64,000 nt of DNA from Arenicola marina. Taxonomy: Eukaryota; Annelida; Polychaeta; Arenicolidae. The notes under the pieces were generated by a model, which saw only the letters and a list, made by a program, of their open reading frames with translations, was not told where the DNA came from and made no database searches. Made by a program: the position numbers and the translations under genes. Shown here piece by piece: positions 45,001 to 56,100 of this stretch (positions are counted from its first letter, which is position 1; every line of letters begins with the position of its first letter). The DNA is taken from positions 31,738,254 through 31,802,253 of the forward strand of contig OZ025260.1 in the NCBI GenBank assembly GCA_964019135.1, read 5' to 3'.

Positions 45001-47006
45001 GGTGATATGTGTGTAGTGTGGGTAATGTGGGTGATATGTGTGTAGTGTGGGTAATGTGGGTAATATGTGTGTAGTGTGGGTAATGTGGGTAATGTGGGTG
45101 ATATGTGTATATTTTCTGTGGGTACCCGAGGGTGACTTGTGTGTAGTGTGGGTAATGTGGGTGATATGTGTGTATTCTCTGCGAGTACATGTGAGTGATA
45201 TGAGTGTAGTGTGGGTAATGTGGGTAATATGTGTGTAGTGTGGGTAATGTGGGTGATATGTGTGTATTCTCTGTCGGTGCATGTGGGTAACCTGTATGTA
45301 TTCTCTGTACCCGAGGGTGACTTGTATGTAGTGTGGGTACATGTGGGTGATATTTGTGTATTCTCTGTGGGTACGTGTGGGTGATCTGTATGTATACTCT
45401 GTGGGTACCCGAGGGTGACTTGTGTGTAGTGTGGTCATGTGGGTGATATGTTTGTATTCTCCGTGGGTACCCGAGGGTGATATGTGTGTAGTGTAGGTAA
45501 TGTGGGCGATCTGTGCGTATTCTCTGTGGGTACGTGTGGGTGATATGTGTGTATTCTCTGTGGGTACACGTGGGTGATCTGTGTGTATTCTCTGTGGGTA
45601 CCCGGGGGTGACTTGTGTGTAGTGTGGGTAATGTGGGTAATATGTGTGTATTCTCTGTGGGTTCGTGTGGGTGATATGTGTGTAGTGTGGGTAATGTGGG
45701 TAATGTGGATAATATGTGTGTATTCTCTGTGGTACATGTGGGTGATATGTGTGTATTCCCTGTTGGTACATGTGGGTGATATGTGTGTGTTCTCTGTGGG
45801 TACCCGAGGGTGACTTGTGTGTAGTGTGGGTAATGTGGGTAATATGTGTGTATTCTCTGCGGGTACATGTGGGTAATATGTGTATTTTGTGGGTAATGTG
45901 GGTAATATGTGTGTATTCTCTGTGGGTAATGTGGGTAATATGTGTATTTTGTGGGTAATGTGGGTAATATGTGTGTATTCTCTGTGGGTACTTGTCTGTG
46001 ATATGTGTGTATTATCTGTGGGTACATGTGGGTGATCTGTGTGTATTATCCGCGGGTACCCGAGGGTGACTTGTGTGTAGTTTGGGTAATGTGGGTGATA
46101 TGTGTGTATTATCTGTGGGTACATGTGAGTGATCTGTATATATTCTCAGTGAGTACCCGAGGGTGACTTATGTGTAGTGTGGGACCTGTGGATGACTTCT
46201 GTGCATTCTCTGTGGGTACATGTGGGTGATGTGCGCGTGTTATCTGTGGGTAGCGGTGTCCTGTGGCAGTCCCCCAGCCCTGACTCACGGCTCCACCAGC
46301 TCGCCCCCCACCACCACTGACATTGGGGGCACCACCGTCTACCAGTGCGACACCAACTACAAGTTCCCTGACAACACGACGGCCAGAACGTCAACCTGCG
46401 TGCTGAGTGATGACCGGGTGACTGGAAGTTGGGACAACATCACTGCCTGCCAAGGTACTAATAGTCATTGTGACTATGTGAAGGGGCAGTCAGCCAAGAT
46501 GGCCGCCTTTCAAGGCGAGAAAATATATATAGGCATTAATTCCATGGATTCCGAATTAAAACTTAATATTTTCAGAAAGCAAACACAATTTCACCGTGTA
46601 AGCATCTTGAATTTATGCTTGGCTTAATCTTATGCAGTGAGAATTGTTCAGCTTTATTTCATTTGCATATTGCATATTATAAGTGAATTGGTGTTGTTGT
46701 TACTAGTACTTATGGCAATGCATAACATCGTTATCTTCCCATAAACCTATTATAATGGAGCTGTATTGTTCGGTTAACCATCAGGTTACGTGTTCCTTGC
46801 AGAAATACGGTGTGGCGACCCGCCACTGATAACTGGTGGTAGACTGCTGTCCAACTCACCAGGGGGCGACACAGTAGGCAGCGTCGCCCTCTACGAGTGT
46901 CCGCTGGGTTTCGTCCTTAGCGATCTGACGCGTGCTCGTAACGCCACCTGTGTGAAGAATGAGGACAACATCACGGCCAGCTGGATTAATGTCACGGATT
47001 GCCAAA
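26953..47006 (+). CDS. Secreted or surface mosaic protein: signal peptide, 3 CTLD, linker, PAN/apple, CTLD, 3 CCP (15 exons, 3' end open)
   Basis: Fifteen exons join in frame for 2,587 nt (862 codons plus one base). Order by residue: signal peptide 1-21; CTLD1 about 27-159; CTLD2 165-291; CTLD3 299-423; short Cys-containing linker 427-443; PAN/apple 445-544; CTLD4 549-667; CCP1 671-727; CCP2 728-794; CCP3 795-862. Every domain is bounded by phase-1 introns, and each CTLD and the PAN domain is split once by a phase-2 intron, the usual design of shuffled extracellular modules. CTLD1 has a QPD triplet and CTLD3 a QPN triplet at the calcium-site position, while CTLD2 and CTLD4 lack these. Such proteins act in carbohydrate recognition, adhesion or innate defence; the exact role is unknown. 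Either the last exon splices on (CAAA then GTCAGTG) or translation stops at TGA 47012-47014. No gene name is justified. Confidence 0.82.
27624..27822 (+). CDS. Lectin gene exon 2: CTLD1, first half
   Basis: Acceptor TTTGTCCTTCAG, donor GGAAG then GTAGGC. It begins TTCHGHGCPLGYSNHNDVC, a long-form CTLD start with an extra Cys pair, and continues with MATCGGDGTDLASF, the second-helix region. Confidence 0.85.
28141..28358 (+). CDS. Lectin gene exon 3: CTLD1, second half, with QPD
   Basis: Contains TWMGLRATHW, WVSGQPDLADGSPSCVYLG and the closing SDVMSGILCE. In calcium-dependent lectins QPD at this site favours galactose-type sugars. The partner WND motif is replaced by FHD, so binding is uncertain. 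Donor GGGAC then GTGAGTG. Confidence 0.87.
28359..28786. other. Lectin gene intron 3 with pyrimidine-rich tract
   Basis: 28,440-28,660 is almost pure C/T on the plus strand (ccaccccc, ccctctacc and similar). The open frames here are low-complexity proline, glycine or histidine strings. Confidence 0.7.
28787..28970 (+). CDS. Lectin gene exon 4: CTLD2, first half
   Basis: Acceptor GAACCTGCAG, donor CAAAA then GTAGGT. It reads WATCPPGFTPNEILGSCYR, then GIARCSSTSGHLLRLDSLAE. Ends in phase 2 after YWQ, before a 10-kb intron. Confidence 0.83.
30399..32458. mobile_element. Inserted 2.06-kb element with ~368-bp inverted repeats and 8-bp target duplication
   Basis: The left end CACAGGCGCTCAGATC (30,399) and the reversed right end are identical, and the match continues for about 368 bp (30,399-30,766 against 32,091-32,458) with few differences. 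The 8-bp sequence gtgctcaa flanks both sides (30,391-30,398 and 32,459-32,466). Removing the element rejoins the host transposon ORF. An 8-bp duplication fits hAT- or P-like transposition; the long arms fit a foldback or long-TIR element. The centre holds a helicase fragment. Confidence 0.85.
31230..31372 (+). pseudogene. PIF1-like helicase fragment
   Basis: Reads NVCITRQAGIGKTFYLRQ then AVRRLQEQG, and after a frameshift VAVTASSGI. This matches the Walker A region of PIF1-family helicases (GQAGTGKS, LRRIV.LQEQGK, VAVTASTGI). Only about 45 codons remain. PIF1-like helicases are often carried by eukaryotic mobile elements; here it lies between long inverted repeats. Confidence 0.68.
32954..33175 (-). 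mobile_element. tRNA-derived SINE (222 bp) with 5-bp target duplication
   Basis: On the minus strand a B box GGTTCGCACCC (33,123-33,133) lies behind a tRNA-like head, and the 3' tail is (CCAA)n, seen as ttggttggttgg at 32,956. The sequence tccat flanks both ends (32,949-32,953 and 33,176-33,180). The host ORF resumes exactly at the duplication (PRS before, MFAADG after). Confidence 0.78.
35278..35345 (+). mobile_element. tRNA-like SINE head
   Basis: An A-box-like agtcacaatgggcgagag is followed by a B box GGTTCGAATCC (about 35,319-35,329) in a tRNA-like spacing. It lacks a good acceptor stem, so it is read as a SINE head; the end is undefined. Confidence 0.45.
36385..36955. repeat. 10-bp tandem repeat (cagtatagta) with 5-bp variants
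   Basis: About 40 units of cagtatagta and cagcatagta at 36,420-36,790, flanked by looser caatacaatg-type units. Open frames rich in Leu, Tyr and Cys on the minus strand come from this repeat and are not genes. Confidence 0.92.
38997..39217 (+). CDS. Lectin gene exon 5: CTLD2, second half
   Basis: Acceptor GACTTTGTTCCAG, donor ACACCA then GTGAGTC. It reads LPFWTDYNRTEGVFRWYW and ends RGFPYFCEIP. The acceptor at 38,996 was chosen because it completes the phase-2 codon of exon 4 (AA+C) and starts at the conserved FW; the earlier CTATAG gives the wrong phase. This CTLD lacks the third conserved Cys and any EPN- or QPD-type triplet, so sugar binding by the usual route is unlikely. Confidence 0.8.
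39527..39716 (+). CDS. Lectin gene exon 6: CTLD3, first half
   Basis: Acceptor CGCTCTACCAG, donor ATCAT then GTGAGTC. It reads FDRLCGTPANADHQCVCYW, then WAEGQRDCRGQGGVLAVPSS, a well-preserved first half of a CTLD. Phase 1 to phase 2. Confidence 0.86.
39717..40259. other. Lectin gene intron 6: nothing recognised
   Basis: Unique sequence; the plus-strand open frame ending the region is exon 7 read back into the intron. Confidence 0.6.
40260..40465 (+). CDS. Lectin gene exon 7: CTLD3, second half, with QPN
   Basis: Acceptor TTTGTCACCGTCAG, donor GCCAG then GTGAGTG. It reads GQYWIGIADG, FLLWAPNQPNAIIDMDCL and KDCGLRKMPICQ. QPN sits where EPN or QPD would bind calcium and sugar; the second half of the site (WND) is MNKD here. 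Confidence 0.86.
40478..40765. repeat. AT-rich ~36-bp tandem repeat in intron 7
   Basis: Eight or so degenerate units of the type tataaatatattatattt followed by ataaaacataaaatgt, starting 12 bp after the exon 7 donor. The donor itself is not part of the unit. Confidence 0.85.
41007..41057 (+). CDS. Lectin gene exon 8: short Cys-containing linker
   Basis: 51 nt, reading HYQAPCTDVNGCLDHI. Acceptor TTGTTCTCCCACAG, donor CATAA then GTACGTT. It joins CTLD3 to the PAN domain; phase 1 on both sides, so it can be skipped without a frame change. Confidence 0.72.
   Translation, partial: LTTRPHVQTSMAAWIT
41058..41533. other. Lectin gene intron 8: nothing recognised
   Basis: Unique AT-rich intron without repeats or open frames of note. 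Confidence 0.6.
41534..41669 (+). CDS. Lectin gene exon 9: PAN/apple domain, first half
   Basis: Acceptor GTTCTTTCTCAAACAG, donor TGTCT then GTAAGTG. It reads TRWTVNDGPVNFEWKNY and NGVANVDQCWALCL. The xVxxxxQCxxxC pattern is the helix signature of PAN/apple domains. Confidence 0.8.
41670..42357. other. Lectin gene intron 9: nothing recognised
   Basis: Unique intron with a short C-rich tract near 42,110-42,125 on the minus strand. Confidence 0.6.
42358..42530 (+). CDS. Lectin gene exon 10: PAN/apple domain, second half
   Basis: Acceptor TATCCTTTCAG, donor ACATAA then GTACGAAC. It reads MCHINPTTTGRDCIIPSC and NYAGTGLCFLKNG. The donor is the same type as that of exon 8. If the intron is retained the frame stays open for 19 more codons to TAA at 42,587-42,589. 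Confidence 0.77.
42790..42943 (+). CDS. Lectin gene exon 11: CTLD4, first half
   Basis: Acceptor CTAATTTCAG, donor AAGAC then GTGAGGC. It reads DPADFCFRYKSEGVTWYEAR and QACLDIGSAWYLAQPND. Phase 1 to phase 2, as in the other CTLDs. Confidence 0.86.
42944..43484. other. Lectin gene intron 11: nothing recognised
   Basis: Unique intron with a C-run near 43,280. Confidence 0.6.
43485..43702 (+). CDS. Lectin gene exon 12: CTLD4, second half
   Basis: Acceptor TTTGATGGTTGCAG, donor GGAAAG then GTATGTT. It reads VNLWIAASDLD, NNCFSLEKSDGRWTKQNC and SIEFVCQA, a canonical CTLD ending. No EPN or QPD triplet is present, so a protein- or lipid-binding rather than sugar-binding role is possible. Confidence 0.87.
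43703..44374. other. Lectin gene intron 12: nothing recognised beyond a loose repeat
   Basis: A loose motif (cgacaccg, aacaccgcc) recurs at 44,040-44,140, in the opposite orientation to a similar set near 38,800. Otherwise unique. Confidence 0.5.
44375..44545 (+). CDS. Lectin gene exon 13: CCP/sushi domain lacking the first cysteine
   Basis: Acceptor AATTCGTCTTCAG. It reads LIHGDVTHDPSTDQLVASC, SGYIFNGTG and MCNENLRDTCQ. Spacing and the Gly-Tyr fit a CCP, but the first of four cysteines is missing (DIVASVAVT where xCxxP is expected). The donor CCAGG then GTTGGT is weak; it was chosen because the phase then fits exon 14. Confidence 0.65.
44821..46253 (+). repeat. GT-rich minisatellite filling intron 13 and forming the exon 14 splice acceptor
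   Basis: Two interleaved unit types: about 29 bp (gtgtgtagtgtgggtaatgt, gggtgatat) and about 34 bp (gtgtgtattctctgtgggta, catgtgggtgatat). A longer form contains cccgagggtgacttg. The last unit ends tatctgtgggtag at 46,253, where the AG is the splice acceptor; ordinary units read gggtac at this place. Long ORFs on both strands are repeat by-products. Confidence 0.93.
46254..46454 (+). CDS. Lectin gene exon 14: CCP/sushi domain
   Basis: Reads VSCGSPPALTHGSTSSPP, VYQCDTNYKF, TSTCVLSDDRVTGSWDNIT and ACQ: all four Cys and the Trp of a CCP. The acceptor GGGTAG has no pyrimidine tract, but it gives the right phase and places SCGSPP just inside the exon, as in exon 15. Donor CCAAG then GTACTA. Confidence 0.82.
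46455..46802. other. Lectin gene intron 14: nothing recognised
   Basis: Unique AT-rich intron. Confidence 0.6.
46803..47006 (+). CDS. Lectin gene exon 15: CCP/sushi domain, possible last exon
   Basis: Acceptor GTGTTCCTTGCAG. It reads IRCGDPPLITGGRLLS, ALYECPLGFVL, NATCVKNEDNITASWINVT and DCQ: a complete CCP. It ends CAAA then GTCAGTG, a fair donor giving the usual phase 1. Reading on instead gives only Ser-Gln and a TGA at 47,012-47,014. No polyadenylation signal follows before the minisatellite, which favours splicing onward past the array. Confidence 0.82.
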
Positions 47007-47127
47007 GTCAGTGAGAAATGAAAGACACATCATTTGTGCCATTGATAATTCGAGAAATTGTGCTTAGAATAGAGGATATTATTACCACGATGTTGTTCTT
47101 AACTGCAGAGCACGAGAGTCTCCTTAC

Positions 47128-50100
47128 AATGCACGTTATCATGTTATTGTACTTACAATGCACGTTATCATGTTATTGTACTTACAATGTACGTTATCAT
47201 CATGTTATTGTACTTACAATGCACGTTATCATCATGTTATTGTACTTACAATGCAAGTTATCATCATGTTATTGTACTTACAATGCACGTTATCATGTTA
47301 TTGTACTTACAATGCACGTTATCATGTTATTGTACTTACAATGTACGTTATCATCATGTTATTGTACTTACAATGCACGTTATCATGTTATTGTACTTAC
47401 AATGCACGTTATCATCATGTTATTGTACTTACAATGCACGTTATCATCATGTTATTGTACTTACAATGCACGTTATCATGTTATTGTACTTACAATGCAC
47501 GTTATCATCATGTTATTGTACTTACAATGCACGTTATCATCATGTTATTGTACTTACAATGCACGTTATCATCATGTTATTGTACTTACAATGCACGTTA
47601 TCATGTTATTGTACTTACAATGCACGTTATCATGTTATTGTACTTACAATGTACGCTATCATCATGTTATTGTACTTACAATGCACGTTATCATGTTATT
47701 GTACTTACAATGTACGTTATCATCATGTTATTGTACTTACAATGCACGTTATCATGTTATTGTACTGACAATGCACGTTATCATCATGTTATTGTACTTA
47801 CAATGCACGTTATCATTATGTTATTGTACTTACAATGCACGTTATCATCATGTTATTGTACTTACAATGCACGTTGTCATGTTATTGTACTTACAATGCA
47901 CGTTATCATCATGTTATTGTACTTACAATGTACGTTATCATCATGTTATTGTACTTACAATGCACGTTATCATTATGTTATTGTACTTACAATGCACGTT
48001 ATCATCATGTTATTGTACTTACAATGCACGTTATCATTATGTTATTGTACTTACAATGCACGTTATCATTATGTTATTGTACTTACAATGCACGTTATCA
48101 TCATGTTATTGTACTTACAATGCACGTTATCACCATGTTATTGTACTTACAATGCACGTTATCATTATGTTATTGTACTTACAATGCACGTTATCATTAT
48201 GTTATTGTACATACAATGTACGTTATCATCATGTTATTGTTCTTACAATGCACGTTATCATCATGTTATTGTACTTACAATGCACGTTATCATGTTATTG
48301 TACTTACAATGCACGTTATCATGTTATTGTACTTACAATGCACGTTATCATTATGTTATTGTACTTACAATGCACGTTATCATCATGTTATTGTACTTAC
48401 AATGCACGTTGTCATGTTATTGTACTTACAATGCACGTTATCATGTTATTGTACTTACAATGCACGTTATCATTATGTTATTGTACTTACAATGCACGTT
48501 ATCATGTTATTGTACTTACAATGCACGTTATCATCATGTTATTGTACTTACAATGCACGTTATCATCATGTTATTGTACTTACAATGCACGTTGTCATGT
48601 TATTGTACTTACAATGCACGTTATCATCATGTTATCATACTTACAATGCACGTTATCATGTTATTGTACTTACAATGCACGTTATCATTATGTTATTGTA
48701 CTTACAATGCACGTTATCATCATGTTATTGTACTTACAATGCACGTTGTCATGTTATTGTACTTACAATGCACGTTATCATGTTATTGTACTTACAATGC
48801 ACGTTATCATTATGTTATTGTACTTACAATGCACGTTATCATGTTATTGTACTTACAATGCACGTTATCATCATGTTATTGTACTTACAATGCACGTTAT
48901 CATCATGTTATTGTACTTACAATGCACGTTGTCATGTTATTGTACTTACAATGCACGTTATCATCATGTTATCATACTTACAATGCACGTTATCATCATG
49001 TTATTGTACTTACAATGCACGTTATCATTATGTTATTGTACTTACAATGCACGTTATCATCATGTTATTGTACTTACAATGCACGTTATCATAATGTTAT
49101 TATACTTACAATGCACGTTATCATCATGTTATTGTACTTACAATGCACGTTATCATTATGTTATTGTACTTACAATGTACGTTATCATCATGTTATTGTT
49201 CTTACAATGCACGTTGTCATCATGTTATTGTACTTACAATGCACGTTATCATCATGTTATTGTACTTACAATGCACGTTATCATGTTATTGTACTTACAA
49301 TGCACGTTATCATGTTATTGTACTTACAATGCACGTTATCATTATGTTATTGTACTTACAATGCACGTTATCATGTTATTGTACTTACAATGCACGTTAT
49401 CATCATGTTATTGTACTTACAATGCACGTTGTCATGTTATTGTACTTACAATGCACGTTATCATCATGTTATTGTACTTACAATGCACGTTGTCATGGTA
49501 TTGTACTTACAATGCACGTTATCATCATGTTATTGTACTTACAATGCACGTTGTCATGTTATTGTACTTACAATGCACGTTATCATCATGTTATTGTACT
49601 TACAATGCACGTCATCATCATGTTATTGTACTTACAATGCACGTTATCATCATCTTATTGTACTTACAATGCACGTTATCATCATGTTATTGTACTTACA
49701 ATGCACGTTATCATCATGTTATTGTACTTACAATGCACGTTATCATGTTATTGTACTTACAATGCACGTTATCATGTTATTGTACTTACAATGTACGCTA
49801 TCATCATGTTATTGTACTTACAATGCACGTTATCATGTTATTGTACTTACAATGTACGTTATCATCATGTTATTGTACTTACAATGCACGTTATCATGTT
49901 ATTGTACTGACAATGCACGTTATCATCATGTTATTGTACTTACAATGCACGTTATCATTATGTTATTGTACTTACAATGCACGTTATCATCATGTTATTG
50001 TACTTACAATGCACGTTGTCATGTTATTGTACTTACAATGCAGGTTATCATCATGTTATTGTACTTACAATGTACGTTATCATCATGTTATTGTACTTAC

Positions 50101-53100
50101 AATGCACGTTATCATTATGTTATTGTACTTACAATGCACGTTATCATCATGTTATTGTACTTACAATGCACGTTATCATTATGTTATTGTACTTACAATG
50201 CACGTTATCATTAAGTTATTGTACTTACAATGCACGTTATCATCATGTTATTGTACTTACAATGCACGTTATCATCATGTTATTGTACTTACAATGCACG
50301 TTATCATTATGTTATTGTACTTACAATGCACGTTATCATTATGTTATTGTACATACAATGTACGTTATCATCATGTTATTGTTCTTACAATGCACGTTAT
50401 CATCATGTTATTGTACTTACAATGCACGTTATCATGTTATTGTACTTACAATGCACGTTATCATGTTATTGTACTTACAATGCACGTTATCATTATGTTA
50501 TTGTACTTACAATGCACGTTATCATCATGTTATTGTACTTACAATGCACGTTGTCATGTTATTGTACTTACAATGCACGTTATCATGTTATTGTACTTAC
50601 AATGCACGTTATCATTATGTTATTGTACTTACAATGCACGTTATCATGTTATTGTACTTACAATGCACGTTATCATCATGTTATTGTACTTACAATGCAC
50701 GTTATCATCATGTTATTGTACTTACAATGCACGTTGTCATGTTATTGTACTTACAATGCACGTTATCATCATGTTATCATACTTACAATGCACGTTATCA
50801 TCATGTTATTGTACTTACAATGCACGTTATCATCATGTTATTGTACTTACAATGCACGTGATCATCATCTTATTGTACTTACAATGCACGTTATCATCAT
50901 GTTATTGTACTTACAATGCACGTTATCATGTTATTGTACTTACAATGTACGTTATCATCATGTTATTGTACTTACAATGCACGTTATCATCATGTTATTG
51001 TACTTACAATGCACGTTCTCATTATGTTATTGTACTTACAATGCACGTTATCATGCTATTGTACTTACAATGCACGTTATCATCATGTTATTGTACTTAC
51101 AATGTACGTTATCATCATGTTATTGTACTTACAATGCACGTTATCATGTTATTGTACTTACAATGCACGTTATCATCATGTTATTGTACTTACAATGCAC
51201 GTTATCATTATTTTATTGTACTTACAATGCACGTTATCATCATGTTATTGTACTTACAATGCACGTTATCATAATGTTATTATACTTACAATGCACGTTA
51301 TCATCATGTTATTGTACTTACAATGCACGTTATCATTATGTTATTGTACTTACAATGTACGTTATCATCATGTTATTGTTCTTACAATGCACGTTGTCAT
51401 CATGTTATTGTACTTACAATGCACGTTATCATCATGTTATTGTACTTACAATGCACGTTATCATGTTATTGTACTTACAATGCACGTTATCATGTTATTG
51501 TACTTACAATGCACGTTATCATCATGTTATTGTACTTACAATGCACGTTATCATCACGTTATTGTACTTACAATGCACGTTATCATCATGTTATTGTACT
51601 TACAATGCACGTTATCATGTTATTGTACTGACAATGCACGTTATCATCATGTTATTGTACTTACAATGCACGTTATCATTATGTTATTGTACTTACAATG
51701 CACGTTATCATCATGTTATTGTACTTACAATGCACGTTGTCATGTTATTGTACTTACAATGCAGGTTATCATCATGTTATTGTACTTACAATGTACGTTA
51801 TCATCATGTTATTGTACTTACAATGCACGTTATCATTATGTTATTGTACTTACAATGCACGTTATCATCATGTTATTGTACTTACAATGCACGTTATCAT
51901 TATGTTATTGTACTTACAATGCACGTTATCATTAAGTTATTGTACTTACAATGCACGTTATCATCATGTTATTGTACTTACAATGCACGTTATCATCATG
52001 TTATTGTACTTACAATGCACGTTATCATTATGTTATTGTACTTACAATGCACGTTATCATTATGTTATTGTACATACAATGTACGTTATCATCATGTTAT
52101 TGTTCTTACAATGCACGTTATCATCATGTTATTGTACTTACAATGCACGTTATCATGTTATTGTACTTACAATGCACGTTATCATGTTATTGTACTTACA
52201 ATGCACGTTATCATTATGTTATTGTACTTACAATGCACGTTATCATCATGTTATTGTACTTACAATGCACGTTGTCATGTTATTGTACTTACAATGCACG
52301 TTATCATGTTATTGTACTTACAATGCACGTTATCATTATGTTATTGTACTTACAATGCACGTTATCATGTTATTGGACTTACAATGCACGTTATCATCAT
52401 GTTATTGTACTTACAATGCACGTTATCATCATGTTATTGTACTTACAATGCACGTTGTCATGTTATTGTACTTACAATGCACGTTATCATCATGTTATCA
52501 TACTTACAATGCACGTTATCATCATGTTATTGTACTTACAATGCACGTTATCATCATGTTATTGTACTTACAATGCACGTGATCATCATCTTATTGTACT
52601 TACAATGCACGTTATCATCATGTTATTGTACTTACAATGCACGTTATCATGTTATTGTACTTACAATGTACGTTATCATCATGTTATTGTACTTACAATG
52701 CACGTTATCATCATGTTATTGTACTTACAATGCATGTTCTCATTATGTTATTGTACTTACAATGCACGTTATCATGCTATTGTACTTACAATGCACGTTA
52801 TCATCATGTTATTGTACTTACAATGTACGTTATCATCATGTTATTGTACTTACAATGCACGTTATCATGTTATTGTACTTACAATGCACGTTATCATCAT
52901 GTTATTGTACTTACAATGCACGTTATCATTATGTTATTGTACTTACAATGCACGTTATCATCATGTTATTGTACTTACAATGCACGTTATCATAATGTTA
53001 TTATACTTACAATGCACGTTATCATCATGTTATTGTACTTACAATGCACGTTATCATTATGTTATTGTACTTACAATGTACGTTATCATCATGTTATTGT

Positions 53101-56100
53101 TCTTACAATGCACGTTGTCATCATGTTATTGTACTTACAATGCACGTTATCATCATGTTATTGTACTTACAATGCACGTTATCATGTTATTGTACTTACA
53201 ATGCACGTTATCATGTTATTGTACTTACAATGCACGTTATCATCATGTTATTGTACTTACAATGCACGTTATCATCACGTTATTGTACTTACAATGCACG
53301 TTATCATCATGTTATTGTACTTACAATGCACGTTATCATCATGTTATTGTACTTACAATGCACGTTATCATCATGTTATCATACTTACAATGCACGTTAT
53401 CATCATGTTATTGTACTTACAATGCACGTTATCATCATGTTATTGTACTTACAATGCACGTGATCATCATCTTATTGTACTTACAATGCACGTTATCATG
53501 TTATTGGACTTACAATGCACGTTATCATCATGTTATTGTACTTACAATGCACGTTATCATGTTATTGTACTTACAATGTACGTTATCATCATGTTATTGT
53601 ACTTACAATGCACGTTATCATCATGTTATTGTACTTACAATGCACGTTCTCATTATGTTATTGTACTTACAATGCACGTTATCATGTTATTGTACTTACA
53701 ATGCACGTTATCATCATGTTATTGTACTTACAATGTACGTTATCATCATGTTATTGTACTTACAATGCACGTTATCATGTTATTGTACTTACAATGCACG
53801 TTATCATCATGTTATTGTACTTACAATGCACGTTATCATTATGTTATTGTACTTACAATGCACGTTATCATCATGTTATTGTACTTACAATGCACGTTAT
53901 CATCATGTTATTGTACTTACAATGCACGTTCTCATTATGTTATTGTACTTACAATGCACGTTATCATGTTATTGTACTTACAATGCACGTTATCATCATG
54001 TTATTGTACTTACAATGTACGTTATCATCATGTTATTGTACTTACAATGCACGTTATCATGTTATTGTACTTACAATGCACGTTATCATCATGTTATTGT
54101 ACTTACAATGCACGTTATCATTATGTTATTGTACTTACAATGCACGTTATCATCATGTTATTGTACTTACAATGTACGTTATCATCATGTTATTGTACTT
54201 ACAATGCACGTTATCATGTTATTGTACTTACAATGCACGTTATCATCATGTTATTGTACTTACAATGCACGTTATCATTATGTTATTGTACTTACAATGC
54301 ACGTTATCATCATGTTATTGTACTTACAATGCACGTTATCATCATATTATTGTACTTACAGTGCACGTTATCATTATGTCATTGTACTTACAATGTACGT
54401 TATCATTATGTTATTGTACTTACAATGCACGTTATCATAATGTTAGTGTACTTACAATGCACGTTATCATCATGTTATTGTACTTACAATGCACGTTATC
54501 ATCATGTTGTTGTACTTACAATGCACGTTATCATCATGTTATTGTACTTACAATGCACGTTATCATCATGTTATCATACTTACAATGCACGTTATCATCA
54601 TGTTATTGTACTTACAATGCACGTTATCATTATGTTATTGTACTTACAATGCACGTTATCATCATGTTATTGTACTTACAATGCACGTTATCATAATGTT
54701 ATTATACTTACAATGCACGTTATCATCATGTTATTGTACTTACAATGCACGTTATCATTATGTTATTGTACTTACAATGTACGTTATCATCATGTTATTG
54801 TTCTTACAATGCACGTTGTCATCATGTTATTGTACTTACAATGCACGTTATCATCATGTTATTGTACTTACAATGCACGTTATCATGTTATTGTACTTAC
54901 AATGCACGTTATCATGTTATTGTACTTACAATGCACGTTATCATCATGTTATTGTACTTACAATGCACGTTGTCATGTTATTGTACTTACAATGCACGTT
55001 ATCATCATGTTATTGTACTTACAATGCACGTTGTCATGGTATTGTACTTACAATGCACGTTATCATCATGTTATTGTACTTACAATGCACGTTGTCATGT
55101 TATTGTACTTACAATGCACGTTATCATCATGTTATTGTACTTACAATGCACGTCATCATCATGTTATTGTACTTACAATGCACGTTATCATCATCTTATT
55201 GTACTTACAATGCACGTTATCATCATGTTATTGTACTTACAATGCACGTTATCATCATGTTATTGTACTTACAATGCACGTTGTCATGGTATTGTACTTA
55301 CAATGCACGTTATCATCATGTTATTGTACTTACAATGCACGTTGTCATGTTATTGTACTTACAATGCACGTTATCATCATGTTATTGTACTTACAATGCA
55401 CGTCATCATCATGTTATTGTACTTACAATGCACGTTATCATCATCTTATTGTACTTACAATGCACGTTATCATCATGTTATTGTACTTACAATGCACGTT
55501 ATCATCATGTTATTGTACTTACAATGCACGTTATCATGTTATTGTACTTACAATGCACGTTATCATGTTATTGTACTTACAATGTACGCTATCATCATGT
55601 TATTGTACTTACAATGCACGTTATCATGTTATTGTACTTACAATGTACGTTATCATCATGTTATTGTACTTACAATGCACGTTATCATGTTATTGTACTG
55701 ACAATGCACGTTATCATCATGTTATTGTACTTACAATGCACGTTATCATTATGTTATTGTACTTACAATGCACGTTATCATCATGTTATTGTACTTACAA
55801 TGCACGTTGTCATGTTATTGTACTTACAATGCAGGTTATCATCATGTTATTGTACTTACAATGCACGTTATCATCATGTTATTGTACTTACAATGCACGT
55901 TATCATTATGTTATTGTACTTACAATGCACGTTATCATTAAGTTATTGTACTTACAATGCACGTTATCATCATGTTATTGTACTTACAATGCACGTTATC
56001 ATCATGTTATTGTACTTACAATGCACGTTATCATTATGTTATTGTACTTACAATGCACGTTATCATTATGTTATTGTACATACAATGTACGTTATCATCA

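Noticed and set aside
44741-46124. Thr/His/Tyr/Pro-rich minus-strand ORF of 428 codons
   Set aside because: Complement of the GT-rich minisatellite in intron 13; no other support.
47104-47130. Possible further lectin exon after ttcttaactgcag
   Set aside because: The acceptor-like motif leads directly into the minisatellite without a domain or donor.
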